The notes beneath the pieces were generated by a model. The model did no database searches. It had not been told where the DNA came from and saw only the letters and a program-made list of their open reading frames with translations. The translations under genes and the position numbers were made by a program. From the NCBI GenBank assembly GCA_963650165.1, contig CAVJKX010000016.1, positions 1 through 33,202 on the forward strand: a stretch of DNA of 33,202 nt, in the 5' to 3' direction. This stretch comes from F23-B02 sp963650165. Lineage in GTDB: Bacteria; Bacillota; Clostridia; Oscillospirales; Oscillospiraceae. Positions 1 to 6,701 of the stretch are shown here, piece after piece. The number at the start of each line of letters is the position of its first letter. Position 1 is the first letter of the stretch.

Positions 1-145
1 CCTCAGGCTCCGCAAGGGGAAGGCAAGACGGAAAACATTACTCCGCACTCGTGTTACGCGGCAGTGATCTTATTTTGTCGGCAGTATCGAACCGGGCAAG
101 CGCAATATGCGTATAGGTGCAGACTAAATGCGCCTCTAAAAAAAT
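1..145. repeat. Composite intergenic repeat, copy A (right-hand part, cut by window edge)
   Basis: This is the right-hand part of the element seen complete at 2365-3007. Bases 1-25 are identical to 2709-2733. Bases 75-138 match, as reverse complement, the left end of copy B (2371-2440) almost base for base, including the block GCAATATGCGTATAGGTGC followed by a GCGCC-type end and an A-tract. The left half lies outside the window. No gene is present in this stretch. Confidence 0.8.
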
Positions 146-159
146 AAAAATTTTTTATG

Positions 160-203
160 TGTTCACATAATGTTCACAATTATCCGTACAGATTGTGTAT
201 AAT
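160..203 (+). promoter_or_regulatory. Candidate promoter with a TGTTCACA direct repeat
   Basis: TATAAT at 198-203 is a perfect -10 box. The nearest -35 candidate, TTCACA at 173-178, is 19 bases upstream, longer than ideal. The octamer TGTTCACA occurs at 160-167 and again at 171-178, an 11-base period that would place both copies on the same DNA face, so a protein-binding site overlapping the -35 is possible. The start point would fall near 210, leaving a leader of roughly 240 bases. Confidence 0.4.
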
Positions 204-230
204 ATGTAAACAGAGAATGTGACATATCTA

Positions 231-279
231 ACGATTTGACCATGCATTTTACAAACAGAACGGCCAAATCGTATTTTTA
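231..279 (+). promoter_or_regulatory. Terminator-like hairpin in a long AT-rich leader
   Basis: Arms at 231-241 (ACGATTTGACC) and 262-272 (GGCCAAATCGT) pair over 10 of 11 positions around a 20-base loop, followed by a T-rich tract at 274-278. It sits about 20 bases after the presumed transcription start and 170 bases before the coding region. This is the arrangement of an early terminator or attenuator. No known riboswitch class was recognised. The remaining leader to 436 is very AT-rich with no further clear structure. Confidence 0.35.
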
Positions 280-448
280 AATTCAATATTAAGAAAAACG
301 TTAAAAAAATTTCAATTTGTTTGTCATTTTCTATTTACTATTTTGTCATTATGTGTTACACTATCGAAAAACGAACAAAACATACGTTTATGTATGACCT
401 TATACACTGTCATTAAGTAATATTTATATAAACTTAGGGAGGAATACA

Positions 449-2239
449 ATGAAACGAGTATTACTTATGGTCTTCAGCATCATCCTTATCCTCGCATGCA
501 TATTCGGACTGTTCGCCTGTGTCGCAGGCGTGCGCGACGTTCTGAATATCCAGGAGTATAAGAATGCTGACGCAGCTTATGCGAGAGAAAATCTCAAGAC
601 CGCGCAGGCAGGCATCGATCAGCTCAAGGAAAACGAAGAGACCTACATCACCGGCGTAGGCACCTACACCGACGGTCTGGCTCAGTACACTCAGGGCCAG
701 AGCGATTACGCGGCCGGCCAGCAGACCCTCGCGGCAGGCGAGAAGACGCTGGCAGACGGCTATGCGGCATACGCAGCCGGCAAGAAGCAGCTCGAAGAGG
801 GCAAGGCGGCATATGCAGCCGGCCAGAAGCAGATCGAGGAGAACACCCAGGCCTATAACGAAGGCAAGGAAAAGCTCGCCAAGATCGAGCCCCTGCTGCC
901 GTACCTGAATCAGTACGTTCAGCTGCGTGACGGCACCATCGGAAAGCTCCCCGGCTTTGACACCGCTCAGTCGTGGTTCGTCTCCGTCGTGCGTCCCCTC
1001 GCAAGCCGTCTCGGACTTGATATCCCCTCGGACGTTACCGACTTCCCCGCGTACATAAATCAGATGGTGGCAGATGGCAAGGCTCAGCTCAAGGCGTATG
1101 AGGACGGCGTTGCACAGCTTGCAGAGGCTGAAAAGACCATCGCGGCCGGCGAGGAAGCGCTCGCGGCAGCCGAGAAGGAGCTGGCAGCCGGTGAGGTGAA
1201 GCTCGCAAACGGCCGTCAGGATCTTGCGGACGGCGCAGCAAAGCTCGCGGCAGCCGAGACTCAGCTTGAAGACGGCAAGGCTCAGCTGAGCGTGTTCGAG
1301 CAGGGTGAGCTCACTCTGGCCGACGGCGCAAGGGCGCTGTTTGAGGGCATGAAGCCCTGCTTCAGCTACTTCGGCGGCGAGGAGACCGTAAAGTCTCTGC
1401 CCGAGTATCTGGCTGACGAGTTCGGCCTCGAGACTCCCGACAATCTCATCGTCAAGGAGAACGGCAAGGCCGTTCTGAACGAGGAGGTCTATGAGGAGTT
1501 CGGCGAGTACGTCATCTCCAACATGTACAAGGTAGACGAGAACGGTAATGTCGTCGAGAAAAACGGCTACAAGATGCTCGACCTCGACAAGTGCGACAGG
1601 CTCGTTGAGCTTGCAGAGCAGTACCTGAAGGATCAGGAAGCCGACATCAAGAGCGAGGTCTATGTCCGCGTCGGCATGTACGTCGCACTGGCAGTCGCAG
1701 CTATCCTCGGCATCATCGCAGGCATCTTCGGTATCGTCGCTTCCGTCAACGGCAGCAAGCGCACCGGCAAGACCCTGGCTCTGATCTCCGCGATCATGGC
1801 AGTGGCAGTCCTTGTGACCGGCCTTGTCACCAAGTTCCACGACTATACCTACACCATCCGTGTCGATGGCTCCGGCGACTATGTCGGCGAGACGGCCTCG
1901 AAGCTCGACTTCACTCCTCTTCAGGAGTACACCGGCTCGCTCCATATGACCGCTATCTGCGTCCTCGCAGGCGCAGCTATCCTCGGCGTTATCTTTGCCT
2001 TCATCGCAAGCAAGGCAGCCAAGGATAAGGAAGCGGCTCTCGCTGCTGCAGCGGCAGAGGATAACGACGCCGACATGTACGGCGACACCGCCTCCGCTTA
2101 CGCGGCAGGCTATGCGGCGGCAGAGGCAGCGGCGGCAGCCGCAGCGGCCGCAGCGGCTCAGAAGGCGGCAGACGAAAAAGTGATCGAGGCAGAGCAGCCC
2201 GCAGAGGCGGCTTCCGACGAGGAGACCGTTAAGGAGTAA
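449..2239 (+). CDS. Membrane protein with xxxLxxG heptad repeats and Ala-rich tail
   Basis: A 596-residue protein of unknown function. Residues 1-27 form a hydrophobic signal anchor. Residues 69-140 carry a strict seven-residue repeat with Gly at 76, 83, 90, 97, 104, 111, 118 and 125. A second block at about 207-300 repeats with the same seven- or fourteen-residue spacing. This matches the xxxLxxG heptad type also found in the middle of some YhgE/Pip and RND-like surface proteins. Three membrane segments follow at roughly 411-434, 446-465 and 500-521. The tail (about 528-596) is Ala/Glu-rich with an 11-residue Ala run and is probably cytoplasmic. The start is supported by AGGGAGGA at 436-443. 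It is monocistronic, with a long leader and its own terminator. An extracytoplasmic coiled-coil or envelope role is plausible, but no enzymatic motif is visible. Confidence 0.85.
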   Translation: MKRVLLMVFSIILILACIFGLFACVAGVRDVLNIQEYKNADAAYARENLKTAQAGIDQLKENEETYITGVGTYTDGLAQYTQGQSDYAAGQQTLAAGEKTLADGYAAYAAGKKQLEEGKAAYAAGQKQIEENTQAYNEGKEKLAKIEPLLPYLNQYVQLRDGTIGKLPGFDTAQSWFVSVVRPLASRLGLDIPSDVTDFPAYINQMVADGKAQLKAYEDGVAQLAEAEKTIAAGEEALAAAEKELAAGEVKLANGRQDLADGAAKLAAAETQLEDGKAQLSVFEQGELTLADGARALFEGMKPCFSYFGGEETVKSLPEYLADEFGLETPDNLIVKENGKAVLNEEVYEEFGEYVISNMYKVDENGNVVEKNGYKMLDLDKCDRLVELAEQYLKDQEADIKSEVYVRVGMYVALAVAAILGIIAGIFGIVASVNGSKRTGKTLALISAIMAVAVLVTGLVTKFHDYTYTIRVDGSGDYVGETASKLDFTPLQEYTGSLHMTAICVLAGAAILGVIFAFIASKAAKDKEAALAAAAAEDNDADMYGDTASAYAAGYAAAEAAAAAAAAAAAQKAADEKVIEAEQPAEAASDEETVKE

Positions 2240-2282
2240 GCTCTGACCGCACAATAAACAACAAGCCGATGACCAAGCGAGA

Positions 2283-2370
2283 CGGTATTCAGACCGCTCT
2301 CCGGTCCGGGGTGAGCACGTGATGACCCCGTAGGCTGAACCGGCAGGAGTTCCGCTCCTGCCGGTTTTTT
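2283..2370 (+). terminator. Intrinsic terminator with extra upstream hairpins
   Basis: The arms CCGGCAGGAG (2340-2349) and CTCCTGCCGG (2355-2364) form a perfect 10-bp stem with a 5-base loop, followed by six T (2365-2370). Two smaller hairpins precede it: CGGT/ACCG at 2283-2296 and CGGGGT/ACCCCG at 2307-2330. The structured 3' region could be just the tail of the upstream message or a small RNA. The T-tract is also the first part of repeat copy B. Confidence 0.85.
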
Positions 2371-3007
2371 AGTGGCGCATTGAGGCTGTACCTATACGCA
2401 TATTGCAGGTGCCCGGTTCGATACTGCCGACGAAATAAGAACATTTCGTGCAACAATAGTACGCAGTAATGGAGCGCACCCTTGGCTTCCCCTTCGAGGG
2501 GAAGCCGTCACCGAAGGTGACTGAAGAGGTGCTATAAAATCCTTTGCCGTCAGGCAAGCACAAATTCCCTACAAGCAGGAAGCTAATTTAATATTAAACC
2601 CGAAAAAGACAGTGCAGAGTAAATCTACACTGTCTTTTTGTATAATGTTGCGGCTTGCGCCGCGATTTGATAACACCTCATCCGGCTCGCTTACGCGACC
2701 CACCTTCCCCTCAGGCTCCGCAAGGGGAAGGCAGGGGTGCAGGCTGTGCCTGCGAATGAAGATTGAAGATTGAATAGTGAATAATTATGGTGTGCGCAGA
2801 GCGCACGGATTTTCAGAGGCGTTTTCACATTGTACCGATACATTTATTGCGTCAGCCCGACCGGCAGCCGCGCAGAAAACCGATATAGCCGGCTGCAAAA
2901 GCTTGCACCGCACTAATGGGGCGCGAAACGTTTTTATTTCCTCCATTGTTTCGATACCGGGCACCGGCAATATGCGTATAGGTGCAGACCAAATGCGCCA
3001 CTAAAAA
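2365..3007. repeat. Composite intergenic repeat, copy B (complete, inverted ends)
   Basis: About 640 bases bounded by inverted ends: TTTTTTAGTGGCGC at 2365-2378 mirrors GCGCCACTAAAAAA at the right end, and similarity continues inward about 45 bases. Inside are palindromic modules at 2484-2506 and 2507-2521, a 12-bp stem hairpin at 2603-2639 (A5/T5 flanks, terminator-like in both directions), a GCGGC/GCCGC hairpin at 2650-2663, and a CCTTCCCCTCAGG-type palindrome near 2703-2735. Short open frames inside have no ribosome site and look like translated repeats. This accounts for the gene-free stretch 2371-3010. Confidence 0.85.
2603..2639. terminator. Bidirectional terminator-like hairpin inside repeat copy B
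   Basis: AAAAAGACAGTG at 2603-2614 pairs with CACTGTCTTTTT at 2628-2639, and the stem extends by AGA/TCT past one mismatch around a GTAAA loop. The A5 and T5 flanks give a T-run on either strand. An equivalent hairpin occupies the same place in copy C (6475-6506). Confidence 0.65.
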
Positions 3008-3010
3008 AAC

Positions 3011-3039
3011 TTGCAGGAGAGGGGCAAGGCTGGTACAAT
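3011..3039 (+). promoter_or_regulatory. Extended -10 promoter just outside repeat copy B
   Basis: TTGCAG (3011-3016), a 17-base spacer, then TGG-TACAAT (-10 at 3034-3039). The extended TGn and 5/6 -10 match compensate for the weak -35. The predicted start, near 3046, leaves a very short leader with the ribosome site GAGGTGG at 3047-3053. The -35 abuts the A-tract of the repeat. Confidence 0.6.
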
Positions 3040-3059
3040 AGCTGCCGAGGTGGATCAGG

Positions 3060-3785
3060 ATGAAGAAAAAAACAAGGATCATACTCAGCATATGCCTGGC
3101 GCTGCTGCTTGCTCTGGGCATAGGCAGCTATGCATATATCTCCGATTACTATCATGCCGACGCTCAGGCCGTGGCCGCAATGTCCGCAGGGACGGAAACG
3201 GTGCGTACCGAGCACAGCGGCGGCGTTACATGGTTCGTGCCCGACGAGCCGACGGCAGGGCTGATATTCTACCCCGGCGGGAAGGTCGAGTGCAGCGCGT
3301 ATGCGCCGCTCATGCTCGCCTGCGCCCAGCGCGGGATACTGTGCGCCCTGGTGCAGATGCCCGGCAACCTTGCGGTGCTGGACATGAACGCGGCCGACGG
3401 CCTGCGTGAGGAGTACCCGGAGGTCACGGACTGGTATATCGGCGGACACTCGCTGGGCGGTGCAATGGCGGCAAACTACGCGGCCTCGCACTCACAGGAG
3501 CTTGACGGCCTCATCCTGCTCGCGGCATACTCGACCAAGGACCTCACTCAAACGCAGCTGCGCGTGCTGTCCGTTTACGGCTCGGCAGACGGCGTGATGA
3601 ACCGCGATTCGTATGAAAAGTACAGGAGCAACCTGCCCGACGGTACGACCGAGCTCGTCATCGAGGGCGGCTGCCATGCGCAGTTCGGCAGCTACGGCGC
3701 ACAGGACGGCGACGGTGTGCCGGCCATATCGGGCTCGGAGCAGATACGGCAGACGGCAGACGCGATCGCCGCGCTCGTGGGATGA
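3060..3785 (+). CDS. Alpha/beta hydrolase, membrane-anchored or exported
   Basis: A 241-residue protein. Residues 6-26 are a signal peptide or anchor (KKK then a hydrophobic run), so it probably acts outside the membrane. YPGG at 71-74 matches the oxyanion region, and GGHSLGG (128-134) is the nucleophile elbow with Ser131. Asp177 in GSADG and His206 in GGCHAQFG complete a Ser-Asp-His triad. The pattern fits the compact hydrolase family around Pfam Abhydrolase_5. The substrate cannot be read from sequence; an esterase or lipase-like activity is likely. The start follows GAGGTGG by six bases. The DUF1275 gene begins 10 bases after the stop, so the two are probably co-transcribed. Confidence 0.85.
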   Translation: MKKKTRIILSICLALLLALGIGSYAYISDYYHADAQAVAAMSAGTETVRTEHSGGVTWFVPDEPTAGLIFYPGGKVECSAYAPLMLACAQRGILCALVQMPGNLAVLDMNAADGLREEYPEVTDWYIGGHSLGGAMAANYAASHSQELDGLILLAAYSTKDLTQTQLRVLSVYGSADGVMNRDSYEKYRSNLPDGTTELVIEGGCHAQFGSYGAQDGDGVPAISGSEQIRQTADAIAALVG

Positions 3786-3795
3786 GGTGACGCAG

Positions 3796-4467
3796 ATGAA
3801 GCAGACAAAGCAAATGTCCGAATCCATACGGCTGGGTACGCTCCTTGCGTTTTCCGGCGGATTTATGGATGCTTATTCTTATATTCAGCGTGACCAGGTC
3901 TTTGCAAACGCGCAGACGGGCAATATCCTGCTGTTCGGCGTGAACCTGTCCGAGGGCAACCTGCCGGGCGCGCTGCACTATCTGCTGCCGGTGCTCGCGT
4001 TCGTGCTGGGCATCGCCGCGGCGGAGCTCGTGCGCATGCGCTACAAGCGCTTCCTCCACTGGCGGCAGGTCTCCGTCATAAGCGAGGCGCTGATACTTGC
4101 CGCGGTCGCGTTCTTCCCGCTGACGCTCAATCTTCCGGCAAACGCGCTGATATCCTTCGCCTGCGGCATACAGGTCGAAAGCTTCCGCAAAATACGCGGC
4201 AACAGCATCGCAACGACGATGTGCATAGGAAACATGCGCAGCGGAACGGAAAACCTGTGCAAATACTTCCGCGACCATGACAGGGAACGGCTGCTCAGCG
4301 CCGCGCTGTACTACGGCATCATACTGTGCTTCGTCTTCGGCGCGGTGACGGGGAACATATTTGTCGGTCTCTGGCACGAAAAAGCGATACTTTGCAGTTC
4401 CGCGCTGCTCCTCGTCGCCTTTACGGTCATGTTCGTTGACGGAGAAAAGGAGACGCGAAAAAATTGA
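3796..4467 (+). CDS. DUF1275 (YoaK-type) membrane protein
   Basis: A 223-residue protein of the DUF1275/YoaK family. The N-terminus has the family signature: a GGFMDAYSYI stretch followed by FANAQTGNILLFG. About six hydrophobic segments are visible. The function of the family is not established; a transport role is often assumed. The ATG at 3796 is chosen because GAGGTG (3784-3789) lies at good spacing; the frame is open further upstream but only over the hydrolase gene. The stop codon (4465-4467) lies inside the -35 box of the next promoter. Confidence 0.87.
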   Translation: MKQTKQMSESIRLGTLLAFSGGFMDAYSYIQRDQVFANAQTGNILLFGVNLSEGNLPGALHYLLPVLAFVLGIAAAELVRMRYKRFLHWRQVSVISEALILAAVAFFPLTLNLPANALISFACGIQVESFRKIRGNSIATTMCIGNMRSGTENLCKYFRDHDRERLLSAALYYGIILCFVFGAVTGNIFVGLWHEKAILCSSALLLVAFTVMFVDGEKETRKN

Positions 4468-4492
4468 CACCGGCTCCTTTCGGCGATATAAT
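4464..4492 (+). promoter_or_regulatory. Perfect-consensus sigma-A promoter
   Basis: TTGACA (4464-4469), exactly 17 bases, then TATAAT (4487-4492): a full 12/12 match. It overlaps the DUF1275 stop codon and drives the small membrane gene starting at 4530, with a start point near 4499. Confidence 0.85.
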
Positions 4493-4529
4493 AAAAAAGT
4501 TATCGCAAAGAGAGGAGAAAGAGTTAAAA

Positions 4530-4859
4530 TTGACGCAAAACCCGGATAAAACATCACTTTTTAAACGCCTCGTGCTGCTGAACGTCGGACTTTTTCTCAG
4601 CGCACTGGGCGTTGCGCTTTTGAAGAAGGCGGCGCTGGACGTGTCGCCGATATCGTCGGCCGCGAACGTCGTTTCCATCGCCGTGCCGGGACTTTCGCTC
4701 GGAACGTGGCTGATGATCTGGAACTGCATCCTCATACTCGGACAGCTGTTGCTGCTGCGGCGCGAGGGGACCCTCGCTGCCGCGCTCCTGACCGGAGTTT
4801 TCATAAATCTTTTCGGCAGGCTCATGCCCGTGCACCGAAGCGCGGAGAGCGCCGCATAA
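4530..4859 (+). CDS. YczE/YitT-like membrane protein, shortened
   Basis: A 109-residue protein starting at TTG 4530, ten bases after the ribosome site AGAGGAGAAAG (4509-4519). An in-frame TTG at 4464 is rejected because it is the -35 box. Two or three hydrophobic segments are seen. The pattern (RLVLLNVGLFLSALGVALL, a DVSP motif, then LGTW and a GVFINLFGRL block) matches the N-terminal half of YczE/YyaS-type membrane proteins, which are usually about 200 residues. The protein stops right after the first conserved FINLF block, and a terminator follows 8 bases later. No continuation is seen in another frame, so the C-terminal half appears deleted, not frameshifted. It could be a half-size paralogue or a decaying gene with a strong promoter. 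Confidence 0.7.
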   Translation: MTQNPDKTSLFKRLVLLNVGLFLSALGVALLKKAALDVSPISSAANVVSIAVPGLSLGTWLMIWNCILILGQLLLLRREGTLAAALLTGVFINLFGRLMPVHRSAESAA

Positions 4860-4866
4860 CGCAGAA

Positions 4867-4906
4867 ATCCCCTCCGTTCAAAAACGAACGGAGGGGATCG
4901 GTTTTA
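4867..4906. terminator. Terminator between convergent genes
   Basis: ATCCCCTCCGTTC (4867-4879) pairs perfectly with GAACGGAGGGGAT (4886-4898) around a 6-base loop, followed by CGGTTTT on the plus strand. On the minus strand only a short TTT follows, so it ends the plus-strand unit well and the sstT message less certainly. Confidence 0.85.
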
Positions 4907-4920
4907 TGTTCGGTCCGGGC

Positions 4921-6138
4921 TCAGAATTTGATTTCCTTGCCGATCTTGCGCCACTGCCTGAATTCGGCAACGGCGGTGAACAGTGCGTCGGAGGAGGAGT
5001 TGATGGCGGTCTCAACGGAGTCCTGAATGACGCCGATGATGAAGCCGACGCCGACGACCTGCATTGCGATGTCGTTGGAGATGCCGAACAGTGAGCAGGC
5101 CATGGGGATCAGCAGCAGCGAGCCGCCGGCAACGCCGGATGCGCCGCAGGCGCCGAGGGCTGCCATGACCGACAGAATGATCGCAACGGGCAGATCGACG
5201 GCAATGCCGAGGGTGTGCACCGCCGCGAGGGTCATGACGGTTATGGTGACTGCCGCACCGGCCATGTTGATCGTCGCGCCGAGGGGGATGGACACGGAGT
5301 AGAACTCGCGGTCGAGGCCGAGGCTCTCGCACAGGGTCATGTTGACGGGGATATTGGCCGCAGAGGAGCGGGTGAAGAAGGCGGTCACGCCGCTTTCGCG
5401 CAGGCACTTGAACACCAGCGGATAGGGGTTCTTGCGGATGGCGATGAACACCATGATCGGGTTTATTACGAGCGCCGCGAAGAGCATGCAGCCTACGAGA
5501 ATCAGCAGGAGCCTGCCGTACTCGGTGAAGATCTTCAGGCCGCTGGTGGACACTGCGGTGAACACGAGGCCGAGGATGCCGAAGGGTGCGAGGCTGATGA
5601 CAAAGCGCACGGCCTTGGTGACCGCCTCGGAGGCGTCATACAGGAAGGCCTTCGTCGTGTCGGACGCGCTCTTGAACGCGAAGCCGAGCACGATGGCCCA
5701 GAACAGGATGCCGAGGTAGTTGCCGGAAACGATGGAGCCGATGGGGTTGGATACGACGTTGTTGAGCAGGCCCGTGAAGATGGACACGAAGCTGTCGGGA
5801 GCGGCGTCGGAGGCCGCGTCCGTGAGCGTGATCGTTACGGGGAAGATGAAGCTTGCAACGACGGCGATCACCGCGGCGAGGAAGGTCGAGATCAGGTACA
5901 GCACAATGACCGTGCCGAACTGACTGCCGAGCTTCTCCTTCGACTGCGCCAGAGCGCCGATTATGAGCACGAACACCAGCAGCGGTGCGATAGCCTTCAG
6001 CGCACCGACGAACAGCGTGCCGAGGATGCCTATGCCGGTCGCGTCGGGTATAAGCAGCGCCAGCACCGCGCCGATAATCATGCCGATAACTATGCGCAGC
6101 ACGAGACTGACGCTGTTATACGCTTTTACGATTTTCAT
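4921..6138 (-). CDS. sstT: Serine/threonine:Na+ symporter SstT
   Basis: A 405-residue carrier of the dicarboxylate/amino acid:cation symporter family. The N-terminus (MKIVKAYNSVSLVLRI, then IGMIIGAVLAL) and the LGTLFVGALKAIAPLLVFVL block are typical of SstT, which imports Ser and Thr with sodium. The serine-rich re-entrant region (FFTRSSAANIPVNM, about residues 253-266), the NMAGAAVTIT segment and the second hairpin (GACGASGVAGGSLLLIP) are all present. Length is normal. The ATG at 6138 is preceded by GGATGAGAAAAGAGAA. It is monocistronic, with its own promoter at 6189-6217. Confidence 0.93.
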   Translation of the reverse strand: MKIVKAYNSVSLVLRIVIGMIIGAVLALLIPDATGIGILGTLFVGALKAIAPLLVFVLIIGALAQSKEKLGSQFGTVIVLYLISTFLAAVIAVVASFIFPVTITLTDAASDAAPDSFVSIFTGLLNNVVSNPIGSIVSGNYLGILFWAIVLGFAFKSASDTTKAFLYDASEAVTKAVRFVISLAPFGILGLVFTAVSTSGLKIFTEYGRLLLILVGCMLFAALVINPIMVFIAIRKNPYPLVFKCLRESGVTAFFTRSSAANIPVNMTLCESLGLDREFYSVSIPLGATINMAGAAVTITVMTLAAVHTLGIAVDLPVAIILSVMAALGACGASGVAGGSLLLIPMACSLFGISNDIAMQVVGVGFIIGVIQDSVETAINSSSDALFTAVAEFRQWRKIGKEIKF

Positions 6139-6188
6139 TTCTCTTTTCTCATCCTTTGTGTTAATTACGCTTTAATCGCGCAGGGAGT

Positions 6189-6217
6189 ATATTAACAAAG
6201 CGTTAACGCAAAGTCAA
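6189..6217 (-). promoter_or_regulatory. sstT promoter with palindrome in the spacer
   Basis: On the minus strand: TTGACT (6217-6212), a 17-base spacer, TAATAT (6194-6189). The spacer contains the perfect 10-bp palindrome GCGTTAACGC (6200-6209), a possible operator. No regulator gene is adjacent. Confidence 0.75.
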
Positions 6218-6324
6218 CAAGAGCAAAAGGCAGAAAAACAGAAATAAGGAAATAACTGTATAAAGCCAAATCTCCTGCGGCGGCGGGAAGTGAATATTTT
6301 GCGGCGAAACTTGAATAATTATGC

Positions 6325-6701
6325 TTTTTTGGAGGCACATTTAGTCTGCACCTATGCGGAAACTGCGGGCGCCCGGTTCGGGACGTTTCGCATCCCGTAA
6401 GCTTGTGCAAGTTCTGCCGCAGCTCTGTATGGTCTGAACTAAACTTAATATCAAACGCGATATCAAACGCGAAAAAGACAGTGCAGACTATGATCTGCAC
6501 TGTCTTATTTTCATAACGCAGGCGGCTGACGCCGCAGCTTAATTACACCTCTTCCGTCACCTTCCCCTCAAAGTGGAAGCCAAGGGTGCATAACATTACT
6601 GCGCACCTGCGGGACGCGAAACGTTTTTATTTCTTCCGTTGTTTCGATACCGGGCGCCAGCAATGACTGTATAGGTACAGCCTCAATTCGCCTCCGAAAA
6701 A
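6325..6701. repeat. Composite intergenic repeat, copy C (complete, shorter)
   Basis: The left end (T6 then GGAGGCACATTTAGTCTGCA, 6325-6350) and right end (TATAGGTACAG to CGCCTCCGAAAAA, 6670-6701) are inverted relative to each other and match the ends of copies A and B. Internal modules occur in the same order as in copy B: an AATATCAAAC-GCGAAAAAGACAGTGCAGA hairpin (6475-6506), a GCGGC/GCCGC hairpin (6522-6535), an ACACCTCTTCCG block and a CGCGAAACGTTTTTATTTC block (6615-6634). This explains most of the gap between sstT and the LysR gene. The right end overlaps the last codons of the LysR gene. Bases 6218-6324 hold nothing recognised. Confidence 0.85.
6475..6506. terminator. Hairpin inside repeat copy C
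   Basis: AAGACAGTGCAGA (6475-6487) and TCTGCACTGTCTT (6494-6506) form a perfect 13-bp stem with a 6-base loop. The A-tract at 6472-6476 provides a T-run on the minus strand, so it may terminate the leftward LysR transcript. It is homologous to the hairpin at 2603-2639. Confidence 0.6.

Noticed and set aside
2369..3004. Short open frames in the 2369-3004 gap as real genes
   Set aside because: They lie wholly inside the palindromic repeat, lack ribosome sites, and recur as translated repeat sequence in other copies.
4464..4529. TTG at 4464 as start of the YczE-like gene
   Set aside because: It is the first base of a perfect -35 box, and the transcript would begin near 4499, downstream of it.
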